Part shown: positions 11,201-19,098 of the stretch, in pieces
Layout of the letters: each line of letters opens with the position of its first letter
Position numbering within the stretch: position 1 is the first letter of the stretch
Source: Thauera sp. 2A1
GTDB taxonomy: Bacteria > Pseudomonadota > Gammaproteobacteria > Burkholderiales > Rhodocyclaceae
Direction of reading: 5' to 3'
NCBI RefSeq assembly: GCF_009469595.2
Contig: NZ_SSXV01000029.1
Location: forward strand, 1 to 64,000
Length of the DNA stretch: 64,000 nt
Notes under the pieces: model-generated
Database searches by the model: none
The model's input: the letters and a program-made list of their open reading frames with translations, nothing else
Told to the model about the DNA's origin: nothing
Translations under genes and position numbers: made by a program

Positions 11201-11307
11201 GCATCGGCCAGACCGTCTATCTGCCGATGGCCGACGGCCGAGTACATGCCGCCGAAGTCGTCAGCCCCGTCTTCTACGATCCTAACGGAGAGCGTCACCA
11301 TGTCTGA
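8281..11307 (+). CDS. soxA: Sarcosine oxidase, alpha subunit
   Basis: 1008 residues. An N-terminal ferredoxin-like domain (residues ~15-110) lacks cluster cysteines, as usual. An NAD-binding Rossmann domain follows (VLVVGAGPAGLAAALVAG, ~179-196) with ATGTHERPLVYANNDVPG. The C-terminal ~380 residues are a GcvT-like folate-binding domain (REGTVAGVPARVFRISFTGE region), where the imine product of sarcosine oxidation meets THF to give 5,10-methylene-THF. Its end overlaps soxG by 8 bases. Length and domain order match the family fully. Confidence 0.97.
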   Translation: MSQRNRIEQGGRIDRSRPLRFSFNGVGYQGFAGDTLASALLANGVDIVNRSFKYARVRGIVAAGAEEPNAVVQLGATEASQVPNVRATQQALYDGLTAGSTNGWPNVDRDLMGVLGKVGGKFMPPGFYYKTFMSPASMWPKYEKYIRKAAGLGRSPRERDPDIYDHINRHCDVLVVGAGPAGLAAALVAGRAGARVILCDEQEEMGGSLLDSREPIDGRPAADWVAAVLQELGAMPDVLLLPRTTANGYHDHNFVTLHERRTEHLADLAPAQNGRRTVRARMHRVRAGQVILATGTHERPLVYANNDVPGNMIAGAVSAYIHRYAVVPGQRLVLSTSNDHAYRAALDWREAGREVVAIVDARGNPEGDLVAEARKRGIRIITGSAVIETRGSRRVSSALVAKIDLAGFKVSGAVEELACDTVASSGGYSPVVHLAAHTGARPEWRDDVLGFVPGKVKGMIPAGGVNGVMALAEVLADGVEAGCRALMETGMKAAPLRLPEVRRVREGKAAALYQVPHVKPAMRAPKQFVDQQNDVTAAGIELATREGFESIEHVKRYTGMGFGTDQGKLGNINGMAIAARCLGQSIPETGTTVFRPNYTPITFGAVAGRHCGEFFDPRRYTALHAWHVEHGAKFEEVGQWMRPWYFPRGNETMHEAVQRECRAVRENVGILDASTLGKIEIQGKDAREFLNRLYTNAWTKLDVGKARYGLMCKDDGMIMDDGVTACLGENHFHMTTTTGGAAGVLDWMEMWHQTEWPELEVYFNSVTDHWAAMALNGPNARKLLAELTDIDLSKDKFGFMDWREGTVAGVPARVFRISFTGELSYEINVQANHAMHVWKALFEKGEKYGLTPYGTETMHVLRAEKGFVIIGQDTDGSVTPEDLGMQWCVGYKKPFSWIGRRALSRPDTRRTDRKQLVGLKPLDSKLVLDEGAQIVLDKEVKIPMPMVGHVTSSYFSPTLGHSFALALLKGGSQRIGQTVYLPMADGRVHAAEVVSPVFYDPNGERHHV

Positions 11308-11938
11308 TCTGTCCATCTTCGACCTGAACCCGGCGGCGGGCGCCAAACCCGAATCGCCGCTCGCCATGACCCGTGTGACCGTCGCGACCGTGGCCTCGGC
11401 GGCCAAGGCCGGGGTGGTGGTGCGCGAGCACGCCTTCCTCGGGCACCTCATCCTGCGGGGCCGCGCCTCGGATCCGGCTTTCTGCGCCGGCGTCGAGCAG
11501 GCGCTCGGCCTGCCGCTGCCGCTGAAGATGGGGCCCCTGTCGCGCGACGAGGCGCGTGGGGTCAGCGTGCAGTGGATGTCGCCGGACGAGTGGCTGGTCA
11601 TCGTTCCTGCCGGCAGCGAGTTCGCGACGGAGAAGCGGCTGCGCGAGGCGCTTTCCGGGCACTACGCGGTGATGAACGTGAGCGGCGGCCAGACTGTACT
11701 GGAGCTCAGCGGCCCGGCGGTGAGGGACGTGCTGATGAAGTGCACGCCCTACGATGTGCATCCGGGCCACTTTCCGGTGGGCAAGGCCGTGAGCAGCGTG
11801 TTCGCGAAGAGCACGGCCATCATCCGCCGCGTGGCCGAGGACCGCTGGGAACTGGTGATCCGGCGCAGCTTCGCCGATTACCTGTTCCGCTGGGTGCTCG
11901 ATGCCAGCGAGGAGTTCGGCGTTCATGTGGTCCAGTGA
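11300..11938 (+). CDS. soxG: Sarcosine oxidase, gamma subunit
   Basis: 212 residues. It resembles the GcvT C-terminal fold and completes the alpha-beta-gamma-delta heterotetramer. Recognisable stretches are WMSPDEWLVIVPAG and the C-terminal DRWELVIRRSFADYLFRWV. ATG 11300 overlaps the soxA end by 8 bases. Gamma subunits diverge strongly in sequence; identity rests on both similarity and position. Confidence 0.93.
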   Translation: MSDLSIFDLNPAAGAKPESPLAMTRVTVATVASAAKAGVVVREHAFLGHLILRGRASDPAFCAGVEQALGLPLPLKMGPLSRDEARGVSVQWMSPDEWLVIVPAGSEFATEKRLREALSGHYAVMNVSGGQTVLELSGPAVRDVLMKCTPYDVHPGHFPVGKAVSSVFAKSTAIIRRVAEDRWELVIRRSFADYLFRWVLDASEEFGVHVVQ

Positions 11939-12392
11939 GGGAGGGGCCGCGGCCGGACTCGAGGACGCACCGGCCGGTTCGCCGGTGCGCGGCTCGGCGG
12001 TCAGCATCCCGCCGCTTCCGGGCGATGACAGCATCTTCCTGCGAGGACTGCGGGTGGAAGCGCTCATCGGCGTCTACGAGCACGAGCGCCATGCGCCGCA
12101 GCCGTTGGTGGTCGATCTCGAGCTGGGTCTGGCCCACTCGCGCGGCTGTCTCAGTGACCGCATCGAGGATGCGGTCGACTACGCGGAGGTGGTCGCAGCG
12201 TTACGACGACACGCGCTGGCGAATCGTCGTGAGTTGCTCGAGGCATTTGCGCAGGATCTCGCTGACCGCTTGCTGAGGGACTTTGCGCTGGTCTCGGTCG
12301 CAGTGACCGTGTCGAAGCCCGGCATCCTGGATGCGGCCGACAGCATCGGTGTGTCGATCAGGCGCTGGCGTCGCCAGTGCAGCGATGCCTGA
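11925..12392 (+). CDS. folB: Dihydroneopterin aldolase-like protein
   Basis: 155 residues. The core (FLRGLRVEALIGVYEHERHAPQP) is the FolB signature with the conserved Glu of the active site; DAVDYAEVVAALRRH and LLEAFAQDLAD follow. It starts inside soxG (ATG 11925 with GAGGAG at 11909), so it belongs to the operon. FolB makes 6-hydroxymethyl-dihydropterin for folate. Its place after soxG fits the THF demand of sarcosine oxidase. About 30 residues before the fold are poorly conserved and Gly/Pro-rich, so the true start could be a little later. Confidence 0.88.
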   Translation: MWSSEGGAAAGLEDAPAGSPVRGSAVSIPPLPGDDSIFLRGLRVEALIGVYEHERHAPQPLVVDLELGLAHSRGCLSDRIEDAVDYAEVVAALRRHALANRRELLEAFAQDLADRLLRDFALVSVAVTVSKPGILDAADSIGVSIRRWRRQCSDA

Positions 12393-12551
12393 CGTCGCCA
12401 GCGGCTGAGTCGGTTCGCGGCCTCGGCACTGGCCAGGCCGTCGTGTGCGCTCCCCTGCGCGGCGATCCACTGCGCAGCGGGGCGGCTCCAGTCAGGCACA
12501 TCGTCCACAGGGTTTTGCATTCGCTCGTCCTGGAGGTGCGGCTGCGCCGAT

Positions 12552-13394
12552 CTACCGCACGACCGGAACGGCCATCAGGTAATCGTATAGCTTGTCGGCA
12601 AGGGCCGCGCGCTGGTCGGCGGGCATCGTGTCCGGCAGGCCCGGCATGCTGGTACCCGGCCTGGCGAGGTCGGGGTGCAGCACCCATTGCAGGAAGGCGG
12701 GGCGGCTCAGCGATTTGACCCGTTCGGCGAGGTTGATCGGCCACTTGTCGCCGCCATAGCCATTGACCTGATGGCAGCTCAGACAATACTTCTGCGCCAG
12801 ACCGGCGGTTTGCGCATGCTGCGCAGCGGTGCCGGCCGGCAGCAGGGCGTCCAGCCGTGCCGTCGCCAGCGACAGTTGCTTGATCTGATACGGCCAGAAG
12901 GTGCCCCCTTCGGCGCGCAGTTCCGGGTTCCGGAGGTTGTCCCACACCAGGTACCAAGGGCCGAGGGCGACGTTCTTCTCGTTCTGCAAGCGGTTATCGA
13001 CGCTGAAGGTGGGGTGTCCGGGGCGTTCGAACACCAGGTAGGCGCGATACTGGCCGAAGCGCTCGGCCGGAATCCGCGAGACGTAGCCGTCGAGCGCGCG
13101 GAACTCGATCTCGGCGCCAGGAGCGCGCCACGCCTGCCCCAGCCAGCGATCCAGCACCCGCTCCGCCGGCCACCCCCGATACTGGACAGGCACCGGCCGG
13201 TCGGCCGTTGATAGATGCGGTTCCACGACCTGGACCACGACCGCCGCTTCGGCCAATGACCCTTCCATGTCACGCGGGTCGGGCAGGTCGACCGCAGCGG
13301 CACGGCCATGAAGGATCGCGGCCACCGCCAGGAGGAGCAGCGCGATCACATTGCGAGGCTTGCCGAGGGCAGCTGACCAGATTCGATTCATCAT
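12552..13394 (-). CDS. Exported monohaem cytochrome c family protein
   Basis: 280 residues. An N-terminal signal (residues ~15-35) exports it to the periplasm. One haem site is present, Cys204-x2-Cys207-His208 in KYCLSCHQVNG, with a likely distal ligand Met250 in GTSMPGLP. The preceding ~150 residues (from VVQVVEPHLS to PWYLVWDN) form a separate domain that looks like an oxidoreductase-associated beta fold but has no cofactor motif I recognise. ATG 13394 has GGGAG upstream. It converges on folB and shows no operon partner. The electron donor and acceptor are unknown. Confidence 0.8.
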   Translation of the reverse strand: MMNRIWSAALGKPRNVIALLLLAVAAILHGRAAAVDLPDPRDMEGSLAEAAVVVQVVEPHLSTADRPVPVQYRGWPAERVLDRWLGQAWRAPGAEIEFRALDGYVSRIPAERFGQYRAYLVFERPGHPTFSVDNRLQNEKNVALGPWYLVWDNLRNPELRAEGGTFWPYQIKQLSLATARLDALLPAGTAAQHAQTAGLAQKYCLSCHQVNGYGGDKWPINLAERVKSLSRPAFLQWVLHPDLARPGTSMPGLPDTMPADQRAALADKLYDYLMAVPVVR

Positions 13395-13467
13395 GACTCG
13401 CTGCTCCCGTAGCGGCCTATATTGAGTACATGACCGGCAATCGCCGGGCGTCACGTGGAGCACGATC

Positions 13468-13596
13468 ATGAACAAGGTGAGGAAAAGCAACAAGGAGCCC
13501 AAGAAGCAATCCGTCCTGACCCCCAAGGAAAAGAGGGCCTCGAAGCGCGCCCGGAAACACGCTCACGACGCGGTGCCGCTGATCACCCCGCGGTGA
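13468..13596 (+). CDS. Small lysine/arginine-rich protein, 42 residues
   Basis: MNKVRKSNKEPKKQSVLTPK starts a 42-residue, highly basic protein ending in HDAVPLITPR. Similar tiny lysine-rich proteins with a 'LTPKEKRAAK...KHA..AVP' pattern occur in beta- and gammaproteobacteria and have no known role. A GGAG lies about 9 bases before the ATG. It is divergent from the cytochrome gene, 73 bases away. Nucleic-acid binding is a guess from charge only. Confidence 0.65.
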   Translation: MNKVRKSNKEPKKQSVLTPKEKRASKRARKHAHDAVPLITPR

Positions 13597-13725
13597 GGCT
13601 GGACTGGCCCGCACGATGCGCGGAATTGGTCGAGATGCGCCCCTTTGGGGATCGAGTTCTTGGCCCGGGTGGACGCGTGACGCTCGTCAGCACGGATGTT
13701 CGACGACGCGCGCCTGAGCCGGTTT

Positions 13726-14109
13726 TCACCGGCCGCTCCCATAGGGGCGGGTCAGCACTTCCAGGAAGTGTCCGTCCGGGTCGTCGAAATACATCCCCCG
13801 GCCCCCGTCGCCGTGGTTGATCTCGCCCGGTCGCGACCGTCCCGGATCGGCCCAGTATGGCAGGCCACGCCCGCGAATCCGGTCGAAGACCTGATCGAAC
13901 TCGACTTCGCTGATCAGGAAGGCATAGTGCTGCGACGCGATCGGCGCGTCGGTATCGAGGAAGTCGAGGCTGACGCCGTTGTCGACTTCGACCACCACGA
14001 ACGGGCCGAAACGCGTCGGCGGCGGAAGCCCCAGGATGTCGGTCAGGAATGCGGCCGACAAGTGGCTGTCGCGGGCGTGCACGATGGTGTGATTGAGGTG
14101 GACGGCCAT
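13726..14109 (-). CDS. VOC-family (glyoxalase/dioxygenase-like) protein
   Basis: 127 residues from ATG 14109. It has two beta-alpha-beta-beta-beta units of the vicinal oxygen chelate fold: LNHTIVHARDSHLSAAFLTD begins the first, and YFDDPDGHFLEVLTRPYG closes the second with the metal-ligand Glu. His5 region and Glu in FLEV are candidate metal ligands. The substrate cannot be told. An upstream extension is open but not conserved-looking. No clear ribosome site. Confidence 0.8.
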   Translation of the reverse strand: MAVHLNHTIVHARDSHLSAAFLTDILGLPPPTRFGPFVVVEVDNGVSLDFLDTDAPIASQHYAFLISEVEFDQVFDRIRGRGLPYWADPGRSRPGEINHGDGGRGMYFDDPDGHFLEVLTRPYGSGR

Positions 14110-14357
14110 GGCATCGTGATCGTTGCTGGGTTGGGCGACATCTACCGAAAGGTTGCCCGAGGGCCATTGATAGGCCCGGTAAGCCGATCTCGCTATGCTG
14201 GCCGGGCCGCGTCGATGATCCTCTCCTTCGATGGACAGCAATCGGCCGTGCCGGTTCGGTGGCGCGTCGAGCGAAAGCCCCATGGGCGCCAACGCAAGGC
14301 ACATTAAGGCCGAGCCGGACGTTTCCGGGTATCACTCAAGCCAAGGATGAGAAAGCC

Positions 14358-14585
14358 ATGAATTCCGATCTCAATCAGCGTATCAGTTTCAACCCCCGCC
14401 AATGCGGGGGCCAAGCCTGCATCCGCGGGCTGAGAATCCGGGTGGCCTACGTTCTGGAAATGCTTGCCCAAGGCGTCGAGCAATCGGAAATCCTTGCTGA
14501 CTTCCCTGACCTGGAAGCGGCGGACATCATGGCCTGCCTGCATTTCGCCGCGAAGCGGGCGGCGATTGCGAGACTGGCGGCATGA
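14358..14585 (+). CDS. DUF433 antitoxin-like protein
   Basis: 75 residues: ISFNPRQCGGQACIRGLRIR and the helix-turn-helix-like VLEMLAQGVEQSEILADFPD are DUF433 hallmarks. This family is normally the antitoxin partner of a DUF5615 PIN-like toxin. Its end overlaps the next start by four bases (ATGA), the standard arrangement for such modules. Confidence 0.85.
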   Translation: MNSDLNQRISFNPRQCGGQACIRGLRIRVAYVLEMLAQGVEQSEILADFPDLEAADIMACLHFAAKRAAIARLAA

Positions 14586-14661
14586 TCTTCTGGGTGGACG
14601 CCCAACTACCACCCGGGCTCGGCAGGCAGGCGAGCAAATCGTCGAACTCGGCGACGCGTGA
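14582..14661 (+). pseudogene. Broken DUF5615 PIN-like toxin
   Basis: The frame begins MIFWVDAQLPPGLGRQ, the typical DUF5615 start with the first acidic active-site residue (VDAQLPP). It then departs from the family. The continuing family motif (VELGDA) is found in the +1 frame and ends in a stop near 14661. The remainder (about 80 residues expected) is gone. The toxin is therefore inactivated by a deletion or frameshift while its antitoxin gene is intact. Confidence 0.65.
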
Positions 14662-14680
14662 GCAGGATCTGGCCCGTAGC

Positions 14681-14935
14681 TCAAATGAATCGGTCTTTCC
14701 GGGCGGTACACATACATCCCCGGTCGAACGGCAAAATCTCCGCGATCCACCTCGCTACTTCGAGCATGTCTTCATCGTCGTCGATGAAATCGGCTGCCGC
14801 GCCAAGCCGAGTACAGATCGGATTTCCAAGTCGGTTCAGCTCGCAGGCAGCATGCTGGTCGAGGGCGGGTGCAATGCGTGCGGAAATTTCGCGGGTGAGA
14901 GCCCGACCGGCGAAGCCATAGGTCAGCCGGATCAT
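14681..14935 (-). CDS. Hypothetical protein, 84 residues
   Basis: A minus-strand frame starting MIRLTYGFAGRALTREISAR and containing an acidic patch (DFIDDDEDMLEVARWIAEIL). It fills the space between the broken toxin and the ABC transporter. Composition is protein-like, but I recognise no family and there is no clear ribosome site. It could be spurious. Confidence 0.35.
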   Translation of the reverse strand: MIRLTYGFAGRALTREISARIAPALDQHAACELNRLGNPICTRLGAAADFIDDDEDMLEVARWIAEILPFDRGCMCTARKDRFI

Positions 14936-15018
14936 CCCGAAGCCGCGGCGACCCCGCTCGATCCGGCGGCGGATGTCCGCCGGCTTTTCCTTGAAAGCGA
15001 TGGTGCTACCATCGCCGC

Positions 15019-15831
15019 ATGAGTGCCAGCGCCGAACTCTTCGCCATCGCCACCTCGCGCCTGGGCAAACGCTTCGACCAGATCATGGCGCTGGACGGGC
15101 TGGATCTTGGTGTCGCCCGCGGCATCATCTTCGGCCTGCTCGGACCGAACGGCGCGGGAAAGAGCACGGCGATCAAGATCCTCACCACGCTGCTCGATGC
15201 CAGCGGTGGTTCGGCCCAGGTCGCCGGCTTCGACGTGGCGAAGGAACCGGTCGAGGTGAGGCGGCGCATCGGCTACGTGCCGCAACTGCTGTCGGCCGAC
15301 GGTGCGCTCACCGCCACCGAGAACCTCAACCTTTCGGCGCGCCTGTACGGCCTGCGAGGAGCGGAGCGCGCGGCACGCGTGCGCGACGCGCTGGCCTTCG
15401 CCGGGCTCGACGGGGTGGCCGACAAGCTGGTGCGCACTTACTCCGGCGGCATGGTCCGGCGGCTGGAGATCGCGCAGGCGACGTTGCACGGCCCCGAGGT
15501 GCTGTTCCTGGATGAACCGACCAGCGGTCTCGACCCGGTTGCGCGGCACACGGTGTGGGACCGCCTGCTGGAGCTGCGGCGCAGCCGCGGCATGACCATC
15601 CTCATCACTACTCACGACATGGAAGAGGCCGACGTGCTGTGCGACGAGCTGGCGATCCTGCATCGCGGCCGGCTTGCCGCCGTCGGCAGCCCCGCAGCGC
15701 TCAAGGCGCAGGTCGGCCCCGAGGCGGATCTGGAGGACGTATTCGCCCATTTCAGCGGCGCGGTGATGGATCAGGGCGGGCGCTTCCGGGACATCCGCGA
15801 GAGCCGCGGCACCCTGCAACGTCTGGGGTGA
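15019..15831 (+). CDS. ABC transporter ATP-binding protein (DrrA/NodI type)
   Basis: 270 residues. Walker A is GPNGAGKST (~residues 47-55), the Q-loop is YVPQ, the signature is YSGGMVRRLEIA, Walker B is LFLDEPTSGLD, and the switch His is in ITTHDMEE. The C-terminal ~50 residues include the DLEDVFAHFSGA segment common in DrrA/NodI exporters. It pairs with the ABC-2 permease that starts 5 bases after it. The substrate is unknown; drug, lipid or polyketide export are all family options. Confidence 0.93.
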   Translation: MSASAELFAIATSRLGKRFDQIMALDGLDLGVARGIIFGLLGPNGAGKSTAIKILTTLLDASGGSAQVAGFDVAKEPVEVRRRIGYVPQLLSADGALTATENLNLSARLYGLRGAERAARVRDALAFAGLDGVADKLVRTYSGGMVRRLEIAQATLHGPEVLFLDEPTSGLDPVARHTVWDRLLELRRSRGMTILITTHDMEEADVLCDELAILHRGRLAAVGSPAALKAQVGPEADLEDVFAHFSGAVMDQGGRFRDIRESRGTLQRLG

Positions 15832-15836
15832 GACGC

Positions 15837-16607
15837 ATGCGCGCGTACGCGATCGAAACGGCGGCGGTGGCGGACGCCGAGGTGCGCAAGCTGATGCGTG
15901 ACCCGACCGAGCTGATGTCGCGCGCGGTGCAGCCGGTGCTGTGGCTGGCGATCTTCGGCCAGGTGTTCAGCCAGGTGCGGGGCATCCCGACCGGCAGCCT
16001 GCGCTATCTGGATTTCATGGCGCCGGGCATCCTCGCGCAGAGCATCCTGTTCAGCGCGATCTTCTACGGCATTTCCGTGATATGGGAGCGCGACCTCGGC
16101 ATCGTGCACAAGATCCTCGTCACACCCGCCCACCGCAGCGCGCTGGTGCTCGGCAAGGCGATCGCCTCCGGCCTGCGCGGCCTGGTGCAGGCCGTCGTCG
16201 TGTATGGCGTCGCCGTCGCGACCGATGTCGACATCCAGTGGACACCGGCGGGCGTGCTGACCGTGGTGCTGGCGGTGGTGCTCGGCTCGTGCATCTTCTC
16301 CACCTTCTCGCTGGTCATCGCCTGCATCGTCAAGACGCGCGAGCGCTTCATGGGCATTGGCCAGGTGCTGACGATGCCGCTGTTCTTCGCCTCCAACGCC
16401 ATCTATCCGCTCGACCTGATGCCGGGCTGGCTGCGCACCGTCGCCCTCGCCAACCCGCTCACCTACCTGGTCGACGTGCTGCGCGGCGCGATGATCGTCG
16501 GCGGCACCAGCGTGCACGCCTGGACGACCAGCTTCGCGGTGTTGCTGGGGGTGTTCCTGGCGCTGCTGGCGCTGGCTGCGCACCTGTATCCCGGCCTGGC
16601 GCGCTGA
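15837..16607 (+). CDS. ABC-2 type permease (DrrB/NodJ type)
   Basis: 256 residues with about six membrane segments (for example LWLAIFGQVFSQV, GILAQSILFSAIFYGISVIW, VLTVVLAVVLGSCIFSTFSLVIACIV). The ABC-2 family motif runs from MPLFFASNAIYPLDLMPGWL to NPLTYLVDVLRG. ATG 15837 follows GGGGTGAG. With the preceding ATPase it forms a complete exporter. Confidence 0.92.
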   Translation: MRAYAIETAAVADAEVRKLMRDPTELMSRAVQPVLWLAIFGQVFSQVRGIPTGSLRYLDFMAPGILAQSILFSAIFYGISVIWERDLGIVHKILVTPAHRSALVLGKAIASGLRGLVQAVVVYGVAVATDVDIQWTPAGVLTVVLAVVLGSCIFSTFSLVIACIVKTRERFMGIGQVLTMPLFFASNAIYPLDLMPGWLRTVALANPLTYLVDVLRGAMIVGGTSVHAWTTSFAVLLGVFLALLALAAHLYPGLAR

Positions 16608-16629
16608 AATCGAGCCGGCGCCGCAGGGC

Positions 16630-17013
16630 TCAGGCCGTGAGCCGTGCGCCCAGCGCTCTCACTTCAGGCGGGCCGTTGACTGGCGCGGTGTCGCCCCGGG
16701 CGACGGTCTGCAGCAGGCGCGACACGACCGGCTCCAGAGGCAGCGATACGCCGAAATGCAGCGGCTTGCCGTCCCTGAAGATCGCCAGCGTGGGGAAGTT
16801 GTCGACATCGATGTCGCCGACGAGCTCGGCGTCGTCCTCGATGTCGGCCCACGCGAACAGCATGTCAGGGTGTGCGGCGGCGATGCGCTCCAGCACGGGG
16901 CGGAATTCACGGCAGGTACCGCACCATTCGGCGCACAGGGCGATCACGACCAGGGTACCCGGGACGAGCCGTGGATGGCCGGGAAGCTCGGCGACGGGGA
17001 TCAGTGCGGTCAT
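16630..17013 (-). CDS. Thioredoxin-like protein with WCGTC active site
   Basis: 127 residues. The active site AEWCGTC has Cys31 and Cys34, with Thr in place of the usual Pro. The cis-Pro loop is FPTLAIFRDGKP. No signal peptide, so probably cytoplasmic. It lies 20 bases downstream of the U32-family gene on the same strand, so the two may be cotranscribed; hydroxylation enzymes of that kind need electron and sulphur chemistry, which makes a functional link possible but unproven. Confidence 0.85.
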   Translation of the reverse strand: MTALIPVAELPGHPRLVPGTLVVIALCAEWCGTCREFRPVLERIAAAHPDMLFAWADIEDDAELVGDIDVDNFPTLAIFRDGKPLHFGVSLPLEPVVSRLLQTVARGDTAPVNGPPEVRALGARLTA

Positions 17014-17033
17014 GCGTGGCGTCGCGGGTCGGT

Positions 17034-19022
17034 TCAGGCGCGTGCGGGCGCCTTGTCGACGCCCGGCCTGCTGGGGAAGAAACTCACCTTCTGCGCCACC
17101 ACCGCATCGCGCATCTTCGCCACATGCGGTTTCATCGCGCCGACCACGTGCATCTCGCAGCGCTTGCAGTCGAAGCGCAGGGTCAGGGTTTCGTTGCCGT
17201 TGACCAGTTGCATCGGGTCGGGGCGGATGCCTTTCACTTCCTTCGGGCACAGGTTGAAGCTGTAGCGCAGGCAGTGCTTGGTGATCATCAGCGACACGTC
17301 GTCGCGTTCCTCGTTGGCCTCGTAGGCGGCGTCGATGAGCTTGACGCCGTGCTTCGCGTAGAAGGCACGGGCCTGGTCGTTGAGGACGTTGGCGAGGTAG
17401 CTCAGCGCGTCCTGCGGGTAGGGCACCGGCGGCTCGACCGCGGCGGCGCGCGGCGGGCGGACGTGAGCCTTCAGGCGGGCGGTTTCGAGCTGCTCGACGG
17501 CGTCGCGGCGCAGCGCGTTGAGCTGCGAGGCGGGCAGGAAGGAGGCTTCGGTCACGTCGAGCGCGATGTCGCCGGCGCTGAAGATCGTGTTGCCGAGCTT
17601 GGCGATGTGCTCGCGCAGCGTGGCGAGCGCGCGGTCGACGTTCTGTGCCGGCTCGTGCGCAGCGATGACGCTGGCGGTGGCGGTGACGCCGTCCTCGTCG
17701 GTGACGGTCAGCGCGTACCCGTCGGGCGTGGCGAAGAAGCGCGCATCGACGCGGATGCGGCGCTCGGCGGATTTCTTCTCCAGCGCACGTTCGAACTCGT
17801 GGTCGTGGTTGCGGAACAGCGACGTGCCGGGCACAAGGTCGGCAGGCAGCGGATCGGACGGGAAGACGCGGTCGATACCTTCGCCGCCGCCGTTGGCCTC
17901 GGCGCGGTTGACGCGCAGGCCAGTGAGCTCGCCCTTGGGGTTGTACCAGGTGAGTCCGTCGGCATTGTGGATCGGGGCTGCGCGCTCGACGTCGAAGAAC
18001 TTGTGGCCCTTGGAGTCGATCTTCGTCACCCGCCCAATCGGTTCGCCGACGAACTTGGGCGATTCGAAGGCCTCGATGCCGTGGTGGCGCTCGTTGGCGA
18101 AGTAATCGGTGTAGCCGCGGTTGAAGGTCTTGTCGGCCTGCGGCGTGAACAGGAAGGTGCTGCGCCCGCTGGAGGCGCGGCGATACACCGGGCCGTCCGC
18201 CTCGGGGTGCTCGATGATCTCGTCTAGCAGCGTGCGGTAGTGCGCGGTGATGTTCTTGACGTAGGAGAGGTCCTTGTAGCGACCCTCGATCTTGAACGAG
18301 CTGACGCCGGCTGCGGCCAGGGCGCGCAGGTTGGCGCTCTGGTTGTTGTCCTTCATCGACAGCATGTGCTGGTTGCTGGCGATGGTGTTGCCGTCCTTGT
18401 CCTTCAGGTCGTAGGGCAGGCGGCAGGCCTGCGAACATTCGCCGCGGTTGGCGCTGCGGCCGGTGTGGGCGTGGCTGATGTAGCACTGGCCCGAGTAGGC
18501 TACGCACAGCGCGCCGTGCACGAAGTATTCGAGGTAGCAGCCGGTCGCCGCAGCGATCTTCTTCACGTCAGCCAGCGTCAGCTCGCGCGCCAGCACGATC
18601 TGCGAGAAGCCGACGTCCTGCAGGAAGCGCGCCTTGCTGGCGTCGCGGATGTCGGTCTGCGTGCTGGCGTGCAGCTGGATCGGCGGCAGGTCGAGCTCGA
18701 GCAGGCCCATGTCCTGCACGATCAGCGCGTCGACGCCGGCGTCATAAAGCTGCCACACGAGCTGGCGCGCGGGTTCGAGCTCGGCGTCGTGCAGGATGGT
18801 ATTGAGCGCGACGAAGATCTCGGCGTGGTAGCGGTGCGCGTGCGAGACCAGGCGCGCGATGTCGGCGACGGTGTTCTCCGCGGACGAGCGCGCGCCGAAC
18901 GACGGGCCGCCGATGTACACCGCGTCCGCGCCGTGGTTGATCGCCTCGATGCCGATGTCGGCCGTCTTGGCGGGGGCGAGGAGTTCGAGGACCTTGCGGT
19001 CGCGGGGGGCTGCAGTGCTCAT
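17034..19022 (-). CDS. rlhA: U32 peptidase-family protein, RlhA-like (23S rRNA C2501 hydroxylation)
   Basis: 662 residues, the length of E. coli RlhA/YdcP rather than the shorter TrhP or UbiU/V members. The TIM-barrel start is LELLAPAKTADIGIEAINHGADAVYIGGPSFGAR in pieces. The four-cysteine cluster region is intact (EYFVHGALCVAYSGQCY and ANRGECSQACRLPYD). A C-terminal U32-associated domain contains YSFNLCPKEVKG and FDCKRCEMHV. RlhA with its partners installs 5-hydroxycytidine at C2501. ATG 19022 is chosen by conservation; a TTG 18 bases upstream is an alternative and neither has a good ribosome site. Confidence 0.85.
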   Translation of the reverse strand: MSTAAPRDRKVLELLAPAKTADIGIEAINHGADAVYIGGPSFGARSSAENTVADIARLVSHAHRYHAEIFVALNTILHDAELEPARQLVWQLYDAGVDALIVQDMGLLELDLPPIQLHASTQTDIRDASKARFLQDVGFSQIVLARELTLADVKKIAAATGCYLEYFVHGALCVAYSGQCYISHAHTGRSANRGECSQACRLPYDLKDKDGNTIASNQHMLSMKDNNQSANLRALAAAGVSSFKIEGRYKDLSYVKNITAHYRTLLDEIIEHPEADGPVYRRASSGRSTFLFTPQADKTFNRGYTDYFANERHHGIEAFESPKFVGEPIGRVTKIDSKGHKFFDVERAAPIHNADGLTWYNPKGELTGLRVNRAEANGGGEGIDRVFPSDPLPADLVPGTSLFRNHDHEFERALEKKSAERRIRVDARFFATPDGYALTVTDEDGVTATASVIAAHEPAQNVDRALATLREHIAKLGNTIFSAGDIALDVTEASFLPASQLNALRRDAVEQLETARLKAHVRPPRAAAVEPPVPYPQDALSYLANVLNDQARAFYAKHGVKLIDAAYEANEERDDVSLMITKHCLRYSFNLCPKEVKGIRPDPMQLVNGNETLTLRFDCKRCEMHVVGAMKPHVAKMRDAVVAQKVSFFPSRPGVDKAPARA

Positions 19023-19098
19023 CGGGAAAAACGCGCGCAAGCGCTTGATCGGAAAGGGCGCAATGATACCGCGTCCGCCGATACCGCGTCCGCCCGCT

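Noticed and set aside
8221-11601. 1126-codon open frame on the minus strand
   Set aside because: It is antisense to soxA, rich in His, Arg and Ala, and is the mirror of GC-biased codon use in a clearly real gene.
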